From Solirubrum koreensis (GTDB taxonomy: Bacteria; Bacteroidota; Bacteroidia; Cytophagales; Hymenobacteraceae), in assembly GCF_039541855.1 (NCBI RefSeq), contig NZ_BAABHA010000013.1, positions 68,523 through 132,522 on the forward strand: DNA of 64,000 nt, in the 5' to 3' direction. Of the stretch, positions 8,435 to 16,179 are shown one piece after another. Made by a program: the position numbers and the translations under genes. A model generated the notes under the pieces. It saw nothing but the letters and a program-made list of their open reading frames with translations, did not search any database and was not told where the DNA came from. Every line of letters begins with the position of its first letter. The stretch's first letter is position 1.

Positions 8435-8462
8435 GTGCCTAAGGTACTAGTACCTTAGGCAC
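8435..8462. promoter_or_regulatory. 28-bp perfect palindrome, probable operator 2
   Basis: A perfect 28-bp palindrome (outer arms GTGCCTA/TAGGCAC) centred at 8448/8449, with the same AGGTACTAGTACCT core as operator 1. The centre-to-centre distance between the two is 120 bp. It overlaps the predicted transcription start and ends 16 bp before the ATG of the AbiEi-like gene, so occupancy should block transcription. In mRNA it could also form a 5' hairpin. Confidence 0.65.
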
Positions 8463-8478
8463 CTTGAATATTTTCAAA

Positions 8479-9363
8479 ATGGCCAACAAAACGCGCTTTC
8501 AGATTGCGAAAAAGGATATAATGGCCTTTTTTAGCCAGCGGGAACAGCGCGTATACCGGGAACGGGAGTTAGAGCAGTTGCTGGCCCAGCAACGGGAGGG
8601 CTGGCGCCTGGCCGCCGGCACCCGGGTGCGAGATTTTCTCGACCTGATGCTGGATGCTACGCCATTGCGGCCGGTAGTTGTCCAGGCGGGTGGTCAGACC
8701 AAAACCTATTACACTTGGGGCGAAGTAACTGCCTTTGAGCTGGGCAGTCACCTAGTGCCACGCGCTTACCTGTCGCACTACACTGCGCTCTACCTACACG
8801 GCCTAACCGAACAGATTCCCAAACAGATTTTTGTCAATCAGGAGCAGAGTGCCCGGCAGCCGGTTTCGCTGCCCGAGCTGACCCAGGCCGAGCTGACGGC
8901 GGCCTACGCCCGCCCCGCGAAGCTCACGCTGCCCAGCGCGTACTACGGCGACTATGCCTTTGTGCAGCTGCATAGCAAATTCACGGGTCAACTCGGGGTG
9001 GTCACGCAGGAGCACTTCGCCGCCGGCCGGGTAACCCTGACCGGGCTGGAGCGGACGCTGCTGGACGTGACGGTGCGGCCCGAATACGCCGGGGGCATCT
9101 ACCAGGTGCAGGAGGCCTACCGGCTGGCCGCGGGCCGCGTTTCCATTAACCGGCTCCTGGGGCTACTGACCAAGCTCAACTACCGCTACCCGTACCACCA
9201 GGCGGTGGGACTCTACCTGGAGCGGGCCGGTACCTACAAGGCCTCGCAGCTGCAGCTCGTGCGCAAGTTTCAGCCGGCAACCCTGGACTTCTACCTGGCG
9301 CACCAACTAGTCAACCCGGCCTACGATGCCCAGTGGCGGGTGTATTATCCGGCACATTTCTAG
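8479..9363 (+). CDS. AbiEi-type antitoxin-like protein, second module
   Basis: The 294-residue product resembles type IV antitoxins of the AbiEi family. It has an N-terminal DNA-binding part (MANKTRFQIAKKDIMAFF..., then the helix around RERELEQLLAQQREGWRLA) and a larger antitoxin domain with PRAYLSHYTALYLHGLTEQIPK and GLERTLLDVTVRPEYAGGI, both typical of that fold. The ATG at 8479 is preferred over an upstream in-frame TTG at 8464, which abuts the operator palindrome. Unlike the classical operon, the toxin gene lies on the opposite strand and the two stop codons overlap tail to tail. Confidence 0.85.
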   Translation: MANKTRFQIAKKDIMAFFSQREQRVYRERELEQLLAQQREGWRLAAGTRVRDFLDLMLDATPLRPVVVQAGGQTKTYYTWGEVTAFELGSHLVPRAYLSHYTALYLHGLTEQIPKQIFVNQEQSARQPVSLPELTQAELTAAYARPAKLTLPSAYYGDYAFVQLHSKFTGQLGVVTQEHFAAGRVTLTGLERTLLDVTVRPEYAGGIYQVQEAYRLAAGRVSINRLLGLLTKLNYRYPYHQAVGLYLERAGTYKASQLQLVRKFQPATLDFYLAHQLVNPAYDAQWRVYYPAHF

Positions 9364-10253
9364 GCCGTAGCGGCCGGGCTGGTTGCCGAGGGCTCCAGCA
9401 GGTGGCTGAAGTTGGTGACGACGTAGTCGAAGTACGCATCAAAGCCCAGCAGTTGGGTGCCGGCCGTCACGTTTGCTTCCACAGACTTGTAATCGGCGCG
9501 GTGCAACTCGCGGTACTCGGCGATGGTTGCCAGGTAAGACTCAGGTACGCGCTTGGCACCGAACACCTGCCGCAGGGCCTCCAGGGCGGCGTCACTGGTC
9601 GAGTCAATGGTAAACTCGTGGGCGAGGGTGTAGATGTCGTAGAAATCCCGGGCCCGGCCAACCGACTTATGCCCGCCCACAATCGCGCTGTAATCGGGTA
9701 TCTGCTGACAGATGGCCCGGAGCTTCTCAAAGACGACGAGTTGGGGCGGGTACACGTAATAGGTGTAGCCGTTGAGGGTTTTCTCGACCTTTAGCTCGCA
9801 GTATTCGAAGGGGCTGATGTCGACCGTGAACTTGCGGTTCTGCTGCGCGTCAAACGTAAGCGAGTTGCGCCGCAGGCCGGCCAAATCGCCCGCGTGCTGG
9901 CGAGCCTGGGCGACCGGCGTGAGCTTGAACTCCAGCAGGTAGCCGCCCCAGAATGATTTCAGGTGCTCGGCGAGCTTGCTGGGCCGCTGCTGCCAGCGCA
10001 CGTCGAACGCGTGCAGGCCCTCCTCGGCAAATACCGTTACCAAGGACCTTTCAATGGTGACGAACGTGGCCTCCAGGTCCTCAAAATCGTCGGCCATGGA
10101 AAAATCGAGGTCGGCCGAGCCGCGGTTACCCACCTCGTAGGCAATGCTAATGGCGTTGCCGCCTTTGAGCACGAGCTTTTCCATGAGCTCGTCGTCGGCC
10201 ACCATGGCAATAATAACCAAACGCTTAATTTTATCGAGCAGCGATAATTCCAT
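9360..10253 (-). CDS. AbiEii-type nucleotidyltransferase toxin, second module
   Basis: A 297-residue nucleotidyltransferase. The signature is LVLKGGNAISIAYEVG followed by RGSADLDFSM, giving the G-G-N...D-x-D active site of the AbiEii/DUF1814 family. It probably pairs with the AbiEi-like product encoded convergently at 8479-9363; the two stop codons overlap by 2 bp (positions 9361-9362). Separate promoters for toxin and antitoxin mean that their ratio is not set by translational coupling, and overlapping 3' ends could add antisense effects. Its promoter should lie in 10254-10330, before the dif-like sites. Confidence 0.87.
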   Translation of the reverse strand: MELSLLDKIKRLVIIAMVADDELMEKLVLKGGNAISIAYEVGNRGSADLDFSMADDFEDLEATFVTIERSLVTVFAEEGLHAFDVRWQQRPSKLAEHLKSFWGGYLLEFKLTPVAQARQHAGDLAGLRRNSLTFDAQQNRKFTVDISPFEYCELKVEKTLNGYTYYVYPPQLVVFEKLRAICQQIPDYSAIVGGHKSVGRARDFYDIYTLAHEFTIDSTSDAALEALRQVFGAKRVPESYLATIAEYRELHRADYKSVEANVTAGTQLLGFDAYFDYVVTNFSHLLEPSATSPAATA

Positions 10254-10330
10254 GCCTTAAAAGTACGCATTGCATGGGTGGGCTCCGAAACGGCCGGACT
10301 GAGCAGAAAGGCACTTGTGTGAAACGCTGA

Positions 10331-10367
10331 GTTTAGACATCATAATTGTTACTTATGATACCTAAAC
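10331..10367. other. dif-like recombination site 1
   Basis: Two 15-bp arms (10331-10345 and 10353-10367; 13 of 15 positions pair) flank a 7-bp centre TTGTTAC. The inner arm ends read CATAA...TTATG, as in Xer dif sites. It lies 115 bp upstream of a tyrosine recombinase gene and 58 bp (centre to centre) from a second site of the same design. This spacing and geometry fit recombinase core sites, although a regulatory role is possible. Confidence 0.6.
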
Positions 10368-10386
10368 ACTCTCGCGGCACTTATTC

Positions 10387-10427
10387 AAACTTAGGTTCCA
10401 TAACTGTTCATTATCGGACCTAAGTTT
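10387..10427. other. dif-like recombination site 2
   Basis: Two 17-bp arms (10387-10403 and 10411-10427; 15 of 17 positions pair) flank a 7-bp centre CTGTTCA. The centre shares TGTT with site 1. The arm sequence TTAT..NACCTAA is shared with the right arm of site 1 (TTATGATACCTAAAC). The right arm ends 4 bp before the -7 box of the recombinase promoter, so binding here would also regulate the recombinase gene. Confidence 0.6.
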
Positions 10428-10431
10428 ACTG

Positions 10432-10439
10432 TATATTTG
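10432..10439 (+). promoter_or_regulatory. -7 box of the tyrosine recombinase promoter
   Basis: TATATTTG matches the Bacteroidota -7 consensus TAnnTTTG. It lies 43 bp before the recombinase ATG. The expected -33 region falls inside dif-like site 2, so site occupancy and transcription should compete. Confidence 0.5.
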
Positions 10440-10482
10440 GCTAGCGTTTGCAACCCCACAGTTTGCAATTGCAAACTCATAA

Positions 10483-11490
10483 ATGGCACAAAAGGGAAAA
10501 AAGAATCTACCGGCGGTCACCGCTGACTTGCCGGCCCTGGCGCTGGCCAACGACCTGGCTGGACAAGTAGCACCCAACGTCGGTCGCTACCTGACCATGG
10601 GTCTGGAAGGAGCCGAGAATACCCGCTTGGCGTATTCGGCCGACTTACGCAGCTACGAAGCCTTCTGCGCTGCGCACGACTTTACAACCTGGCCAGCCGA
10701 CGTGGCTACGCTTGCCAGCTACGTCGCCCATCTGGCCGACATCCCGCGCAAGCTGGCCACCATCAACCGGCACCTGGCCGCTATCGAGAAAAACCACCAG
10801 CTGCTGGGGCTTCCCTCGGCCATGAGCGCGCCGGCGCTGGACGTGCTGCGTAAAGGTGTGGCCCGGGCCGTGGGCAAAAAGCAGAAACAGGCCCCGGCCT
10901 TTTCGGTGACGCACCTGAAGAAATGCATCAGCGAGCTTGACTTAACCCGGCCCGAAGGCGTACGCGCGCGCGCACTCCTATTAATAGGCTTCACAGGCGC
11001 CTTCCGCCGCTCTGAGTTGATAGCGCTGAATCTGGAAGATATTGAATTAACGGACGCGGCTCTCGTCCTGACGCTGCCCAAAAGCAAAACCAACCAAACG
11101 GGCGAGCTGGAACAGAAAGCCGTGTTTTACGCTTCCAATCCGCTGTTTTGCCCCATTCGGGCCTACAAGGCCTGGGTGGAGTTGCTGGGTGGCCGCACTG
11201 AGGGGCCCGTGTTCGTCTCGCTCGCACGGGGCAAAACCGGGGAAGTGGGCACGCCATCGCGCCGGCGGCTGTCGGACCGACGGGTAAACTTGCTGGTGAA
11301 AGAGCACCTGGGCGAGAAGTACTCTGCGCACTCGCTACGCGCATCCTTCATCACCACGGCCAAACTCAACGGCCAATCCAACGAATTCATTAAGAACCAG
11401 ACCAAGCAGAAAACGGATGCCATGATTAGCCGCTATTCCCGGCTCGAAGACATCATCGCCTACAACGCGGCGCACTCATTGGGTTTGTAA
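10483..11490 (+). CDS. tyrosine recombinase (Xer/phage integrase family)
   Basis: A 335-residue site-specific recombinase. The N-terminal SAM-like core-binding domain includes NTRLAYSADLRSYEAFCAAH. The catalytic domain shows the first arginine in GAFRRSELIAL, the lysine-bearing strand LTLPKSKTNQ, the HxxR box in AHSLRASF and the tyrosine nucleophile in ISRYSRLED. Length and the lack of an arm-binding domain suggest a Xer-like or plasmid resolution enzyme rather than a large phage integrase. Two dif-like sites lie directly upstream. It could resolve plasmid multimers or move the neighbouring toxin-antitoxin cassette. Confidence 0.93.
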   Translation: MAQKGKKNLPAVTADLPALALANDLAGQVAPNVGRYLTMGLEGAENTRLAYSADLRSYEAFCAAHDFTTWPADVATLASYVAHLADIPRKLATINRHLAAIEKNHQLLGLPSAMSAPALDVLRKGVARAVGKKQKQAPAFSVTHLKKCISELDLTRPEGVRARALLLIGFTGAFRRSELIALNLEDIELTDAALVLTLPKSKTNQTGELEQKAVFYASNPLFCPIRAYKAWVELLGGRTEGPVFVSLARGKTGEVGTPSRRRLSDRRVNLLVKEHLGEKYSAHSLRASFITTAKLNGQSNEFIKNQTKQKTDAMISRYSRLEDIIAYNAAHSLGL

Positions 11491-11514
11491 CTTGGCGCAC
11501 CTATTATATAAGGT

Positions 11515-11646
11515 ATTGAAAACCTGCTCCAGCCCCGGCACCCACTTAATAATTACCATCAGTCGCAGCTGGAGTTCCTAGCTGCGCTCCCCGAAGAGCA
11601 GCATCTGCAGGGCGGATACTGGGCGTTACATCGTGATGTCGGCTAG
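11515..11646 (+). pseudogene. decayed internal-deletion copy of the 7589-7966 gene
   Basis: Reading from 11515 gives IENLLQPRHPLNNYHQSQL..., which aligns with the start of the 7589-7966 product (MEELLQPRHPLDKHHQAQL...). After LPEEQ it jumps to QGGY and ALHRDVG, matching EQGGF and ALERRDVG near residues 83-105 of the intact protein, and then meets TAG. There is no ATG at the start. The copy has therefore lost its start, its middle and its tail. It sits directly after the recombinase gene and marks an old duplication around the recombinase. Confidence 0.7.
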
Positions 11647-11730
11647 TTATAGCCAGCGCTCCTCAACGTCCTAGCTGGTTGCAGAAAGCAGCTACAAGAC
11701 CATTAGCACCGATGCTGTTAGGTTGACCAT

Positions 11731-14706
11731 ATGAGTATCATGAATAATGATGAGCGCTTGCTTGATTTGTCAGCAGCAGCCTATTTCCTCCGAATCACGC
11801 CTGAACTACTCGCTGCATATGTCAGGAATGCTCCCAAGAAAGGACATAACAGGCGGTTAGTTACCGTGGAGAAAAATGGCCAGACATTGTTCCGTCGAGG
11901 CGATTTAGAAGCCTTTGATGCTTATTTAAGAGAACCTTGGTCCGTTAGCGCGCACCCGCGGCCAGGGATTCCAGACTACATTGTTCAATACCTCGGCGTA
12001 GAGTGCGGCGGAAAATGCGCACGATGCGGGGAGGGATTTAAGCTTGAAACAGCTCACATAGAGCCGTATGCAACGAGCTTATCTCATCATCACCATAATC
12101 TGATCCGCCTCTGCTCGCAGTGTCACTCAGAGTTTGATGATACACGTATTCTTCCTCCGGATGAGATCCGCGCGTTGAAGGACAAACTGATTGAGCAACT
12201 CCAGGAACGGTCAGCACGAAGGCTGCAAACGTGGCCAACGGCTGGCTCCTTTATTCCCACGCCGTCTCCTACTTTTATTGGCCGCGATTCAGAGGTAAGC
12301 AGCCTGGTGGATGCAATTAAACATAAACGCATATTGTGTATTCAGGGGCCTGCGGGAATTGGTAAAACCCAATTAGCCCTTAACGCCTTGGGTCAATTTC
12401 AAAAAAGCACTGCCTCTAAAGTCGTGTGGCTTGAAATAGAAACGATTACAACGATAGCCGATCTTAAACTGCGTATCTGGTCAGCTCTAACCTCGCATGG
12501 AATACAGCCAACGTCATCTCTAACAGAGGTGATGGATGAAGCGGTTGGGCTGATGGCCCTTGATGGCGTAGAAGCTGTTGCACCTGCACTTCTAGAAGAA
12601 CTTGAGGACTTCTTCTCACATCTGATTTCACGAACGCGCTTAACAAAACTCCTTTTTACTTCGCAAGTCGAGCTTCTCAGTATAGAACCTGATTTTATCA
12701 TTAGCCTTCAACCATTAAGTGAAACCTCAAGTGCTGATTTGCTAAAAGCCCTTATTAGCACCCATCCGCACAACTCCAATGATGATGCAAATGCCATTCT
12801 CAGACTTCTGGCTTTCTCGGATGGTCATCCCCTTACCATCAAGATAATTGAAGGTTTACTCCGCTTTTTTAAGTCAGCGCGGGTAGTAGGAGAGCGAGTG
12901 GAAAAATATGGGGCGGCAGCCTTAATTAATCCAACTCGTAAGCAGCAAACCAAGGCGACATCGTTGGAAGTATGTCTCGCTGTAGCATATGAGGCACTTT
13001 GTCAAGAAGAACGTAACGTTCTGTTCCTGGTTTCTCATTGCCCAGCTGGATGCCTCGCAGTTATGCTCGAGCGCCCCTATGCGTATGGGTTAAGGGACAG
13101 CCAAGCCGCCACAGCCGGGCTATCAAGGTGGAATTTGATATACTTTGATTCTGATTGGGCGCCTGGGCAACGTCTGCTCGCTTTATCACCGATCCGCGCT
13201 TATATACAACAGCAGTACAAAGATGATGTAGACACTGCGAACGCCTTATTTTTAGAACTGGCAAATGACCTTGCTATTCAGGCAGTTGCTATAGAAGAAA
13301 CTCATACTCAACGAGGTGATGTACGGACTGGCTTCATACGATTTAATCAAGAATTTTTAAATTTTAATTACATATTCGATGAGTCAGCGAAACACTCAAA
13401 AGTTAATCCCGAATTTCTACAACCGATAGTTGCAATAGCATCTGCTGTCCAGACTTTCTGTTTCTTAAGTGGACTTACAGGGCGGGGAATCGAGATCATG
13501 CGGGTAGGTGCCGCAGCAGCTGTACAATCGGGCAATCTCTTTCTGGCTTCTGAACTTTTACTACAGCTGATTAGCCTCGCAATGCATGGCAGGCACAGTG
13601 ACCAAGTCCAGCAAGTCGTGTCGGAGATTACGCATCTTGCCAATGGCTCAACCGACGTAGGTCTACTGGGCAACGCCGCAATGGCGCGCGGGCTGTTGGC
13701 CAAACACGAAGGTCATCTCCAAGAGGCCGAACAACACTACATCGAAGCTAGCGCATATTTTGAGCAACCACGGCCTGCCCGGACACGCAATTCCACTGAA
13801 AAGGAGAAACACGGAACTTATGGGGATGAACGAATGCTCGCGCTGTCACTTATGGACTTGGCTTTCACATACGAAAAAACACTTCGGCAGACAGATGCAT
13901 TAGAAATGTATCAAAGGGCGCTTTCCCTGATGTTCAAGACAAAAGATAACGTCAACTATGGCTCTGTCTTAAATCAAATGGGAAACTGTTACTCGGATTT
14001 GGGTGAGCACGAGAAAGCCTGTGAAGCCTACACTGAGGCCTCTATTCGCTTCTACGATATACAGGCTTCAATTCACATCGGAACCAGCTTAGGTGAGTTA
14101 GGCTACCTCCTGCTCGACTACATTCCGAATGAGCCGGTTGAAAGCATATTATCTTCAGAATTACTCGAAAGTGGCCTTATCGATGTCGGAGAAGAGTGTG
14201 CCCGTGTCTTTCATATAGAGGTTAACCCATTACCTGCTGCAGAATGTATTCGTTTAATAAGAAAAGTGGTTGGCATATCGATCCTCGTCAGCTTTACTCC
14301 ATATAGCAATCTTCTTGAGGCCTTCAGTGAGCAGTTAAGGCAGGACATGGTTAAACCATTATTAGACCAGTACTTAAACGGTAAAAGGGACATGGCGAAC
14401 GATGGCCTGCCTCTCATGCACCTCGATATTATGAGTTCCTTAATTTATAATATATGGTATTCATGTGAATTATCATTTGATAACCAGAAGGTAACAATTG
14501 CAGATATTGAGCTGTATGCTGAGCTTTGTTATCGCCAAGGTTATCCAGTATGGCAGATGTTTCGCCTTTATGATTGGGTTACTGCGCATCTGAGCCGTAG
14601 ACACAAGATTAAAGGCCTTACGGCATCGGTACTTCAGGAAGCAATTGAGAATCACTTTGAAACAGGGACGCCATTTACGTTACCGATGTACCCCGCAAAA
14701 CAATAA
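11731..14706 (+). CDS. HNH nuclease - STAND NTPase - TPR protein, probable defence gene
   Basis: A 991-residue multidomain protein. Residues 1-70 contain a small helix-turn-helix-like segment (DLSAAAYFLRITPELLAAYV). Residues about 90-150 form an HNH zinc-finger nuclease: CARCGEGF, then LETAHIEPY, HHHHNLIRLCSQCHSEFDD. From about residue 185 there is a STAND/NB-ARC NTPase with FIGRDSEVSSL, Walker A GPAGIGKTQLAL, and a winged-helix part. The C-terminal half carries TPR-like repeats (for example DALEMYQRALSLMF and EKACEAYTEASIRFYD). This effector-NTPase-sensor order is that of Avs-like and NLR-like antiphage proteins, where the repeats recognise a phage product and the nuclease destroys DNA. The gene is visibly richer in A+T than its neighbours, which suggests recent transfer. 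Confidence 0.85.
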   Translation: MSIMNNDERLLDLSAAAYFLRITPELLAAYVRNAPKKGHNRRLVTVEKNGQTLFRRGDLEAFDAYLREPWSVSAHPRPGIPDYIVQYLGVECGGKCARCGEGFKLETAHIEPYATSLSHHHHNLIRLCSQCHSEFDDTRILPPDEIRALKDKLIEQLQERSARRLQTWPTAGSFIPTPSPTFIGRDSEVSSLVDAIKHKRILCIQGPAGIGKTQLALNALGQFQKSTASKVVWLEIETITTIADLKLRIWSALTSHGIQPTSSLTEVMDEAVGLMALDGVEAVAPALLEELEDFFSHLISRTRLTKLLFTSQVELLSIEPDFIISLQPLSETSSADLLKALISTHPHNSNDDANAILRLLAFSDGHPLTIKIIEGLLRFFKSARVVGERVEKYGAAALINPTRKQQTKATSLEVCLAVAYEALCQEERNVLFLVSHCPAGCLAVMLERPYAYGLRDSQAATAGLSRWNLIYFDSDWAPGQRLLALSPIRAYIQQQYKDDVDTANALFLELANDLAIQAVAIEETHTQRGDVRTGFIRFNQEFLNFNYIFDESAKHSKVNPEFLQPIVAIASAVQTFCFLSGLTGRGIEIMRVGAAAAVQSGNLFLASELLLQLISLAMHGRHSDQVQQVVSEITHLANGSTDVGLLGNAAMARGLLAKHEGHLQEAEQHYIEASAYFEQPRPARTRNSTEKEKHGTYGDERMLALSLMDLAFTYEKTLRQTDALEMYQRALSLMFKTKDNVNYGSVLNQMGNCYSDLGEHEKACEAYTEASIRFYDIQASIHIGTSLGELGYLLLDYIPNEPVESILSSELLESGLIDVGEECARVFHIEVNPLPAAECIRLIRKVVGISILVSFTPYSNLLEAFSEQLRQDMVKPLLDQYLNGKRDMANDGLPLMHLDIMSSLIYNIWYSCELSFDNQKVTIADIELYAELCYRQGYPVWQMFRLYDWVTAHLSRRHKIKGLTASVLQEAIENHFETGTPFTLPMYPAKQ

Positions 14707-15073
14707 GCTTACTTGGTCCTAGTGCCTAGCAAAGCCGTTGGCTGCCAACTAAGTGAAGTCAGCACCGAAGAGATGATGCTTACTTACTTCACGACGCACG
14801 CATGGCTAATACAAACAAGTAGGGCAACTGACCTCACCGGCTCTCCAGCCCACTCGCCCTTCACGCTTCTAGGCGCGTTGGGCTTCACGGCGCAGGTAAA
14901 CAAGTTAAACCCAGAGCTACATTACGCATGACATGCAAGCCCCGACAGCCGGCCTGTGCAGTGCAGAGAGATGCTACGCGCTGGCTAGTATCTGGAATAA
15001 GGGTCGAGTATTGAGGCCTTGTTATAAAATGGGTCGGCAAACACTATATATTCAAGCAACATAATTGAATATA
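14707..15073. other. intergenic stretch
   Basis: No convincing gene; one short frame has no recognisable features. The A+T-rich stretch just before 15074 (ACTATATATTC, ATAATTGAATATAAT) is the likely promoter region of the downstream HNH gene, but no clean TAnnTTTG box is seen. Confidence 0.35.
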
Positions 15074-16174
15074 ATGCAACAGTTACCCCAGAGCGACACT
15101 GTGAACGTAGCTGCTTTGTCAGCCGTCTTTGCCGATACGACTAATTCCTACAAATTCTATTGGCTGCTGGCCATCCTTGACTGCTTACGCGATACGGGTA
15201 ACCCGCGGATGTCCATGCGGGACCTCTCCATGCGCATGCTGGCCAATGTATGGTATCCACTAGATTACTTTAAACTCTCGTTTGGAAGCCGCGATAGCTT
15301 CAAACCTATCGCCGTGTTTGTTTCCCAACACATTGTCGTAGACAATGCGCCCAATGCGCCTGCGCTCCTTAGCCAGCTATTGTCCTTGCCTCCGCCCCAG
15401 CAGTTAGAGCTCGAGCATTTGGTTAAAAAGCTGATTAAGTGGGTTCCTTATCGCTTTATCCGGCCCATGTTTGCTTCGGAAGCCCGTGGCCTGCATGATC
15501 CCAAAGTCAACGCACTAGTCATAGCGGCTGCTAACGCTTCTACCCGGGCCCCTTACTGGTTTGACGGGGACAGCATCGTAATGCACGACGCTTGGCTGCA
15601 GTATTTCCAACAGCACCAAGCTATTCTGCGCGGGTTCACTTACTGGCATTTGGTGCGCTTCCTACAAAAGAACAACCCCAACGTCACTGGCCTGACAGAA
15701 AAGCTAGAAAAGCCGGGCCTAAGGGATTTGACCGTCGCCAACCGGTTCTGGAAGGGATATTTAACGGCCCACGCAGAGTTGACCTGCATTTACTCGGGTC
15801 AAATTGTGACGACCAGTAATCTAAGCCTAGACCACTTCCTGCCCTGGTCTTTTGTGGCCCACGATCAGCTGTGGAACATTATTCCAACGCCTAAGAGCGT
15901 AAATTCAGCCAAGAGCAACTGTTTACCCTGCTTGGACAGATACTTCGAGCCCTTCGCTCAACTGCAGTTCGACGCGTTCCACTTTCACACCGACAAAGGG
16001 CACAACAAGCTGTTGGAGGATTATCACCTCCTGTTTGCGCAAGACCTAGCGGCAATTCAACAAATGCCTTACCCTACTTTCCGGGCTGAGTTGCACCAGC
16101 AAATCGCTCCACGCCTTCAAACCGCGCAGAACCTAGGGTTTGCTCATGGGTTTGAGTACGGCACCCGTGGCTAA
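15074..16174 (+). CDS. HNH endonuclease-domain protein
   Basis: A 366-residue protein with an HNH core in its C-terminal half: LTCIYSGQIV, then LSLDHFLPWSF, VAHDQLWNIIPT and SVNSAKSNCLP. This is the fused C..D-H..N..H/N layout of HNH nucleases. The N-terminal half is helical and of unknown function. The ATG at 15074 is preferred to an in-frame TTG at 15065. It ends 5 bp from the end of the convergent sspA gene. This position suggests an accessory nuclease of the phosphorothioation island, but that link is inferred from context only. Confidence 0.8.
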   Translation: MQQLPQSDTVNVAALSAVFADTTNSYKFYWLLAILDCLRDTGNPRMSMRDLSMRMLANVWYPLDYFKLSFGSRDSFKPIAVFVSQHIVVDNAPNAPALLSQLLSLPPPQQLELEHLVKKLIKWVPYRFIRPMFASEARGLHDPKVNALVIAAANASTRAPYWFDGDSIVMHDAWLQYFQQHQAILRGFTYWHLVRFLQKNNPNVTGLTEKLEKPGLRDLTVANRFWKGYLTAHAELTCIYSGQIVTTSNLSLDHFLPWSFVAHDQLWNIIPTPKSVNSAKSNCLPCLDRYFEPFAQLQFDAFHFHTDKGHNKLLEDYHLLFAQDLAAIQQMPYPTFRAELHQQIAPRLQTAQNLGFAHGFEYGTRG

Positions 16175-16179
16175 GGCAA

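Noticed and set aside
14713..14931. 72-residue plus-strand frame after the STAND gene
   Set aside because: No promoter, no family, and low-complexity Thr/Ser/Leu composition; more likely chance.
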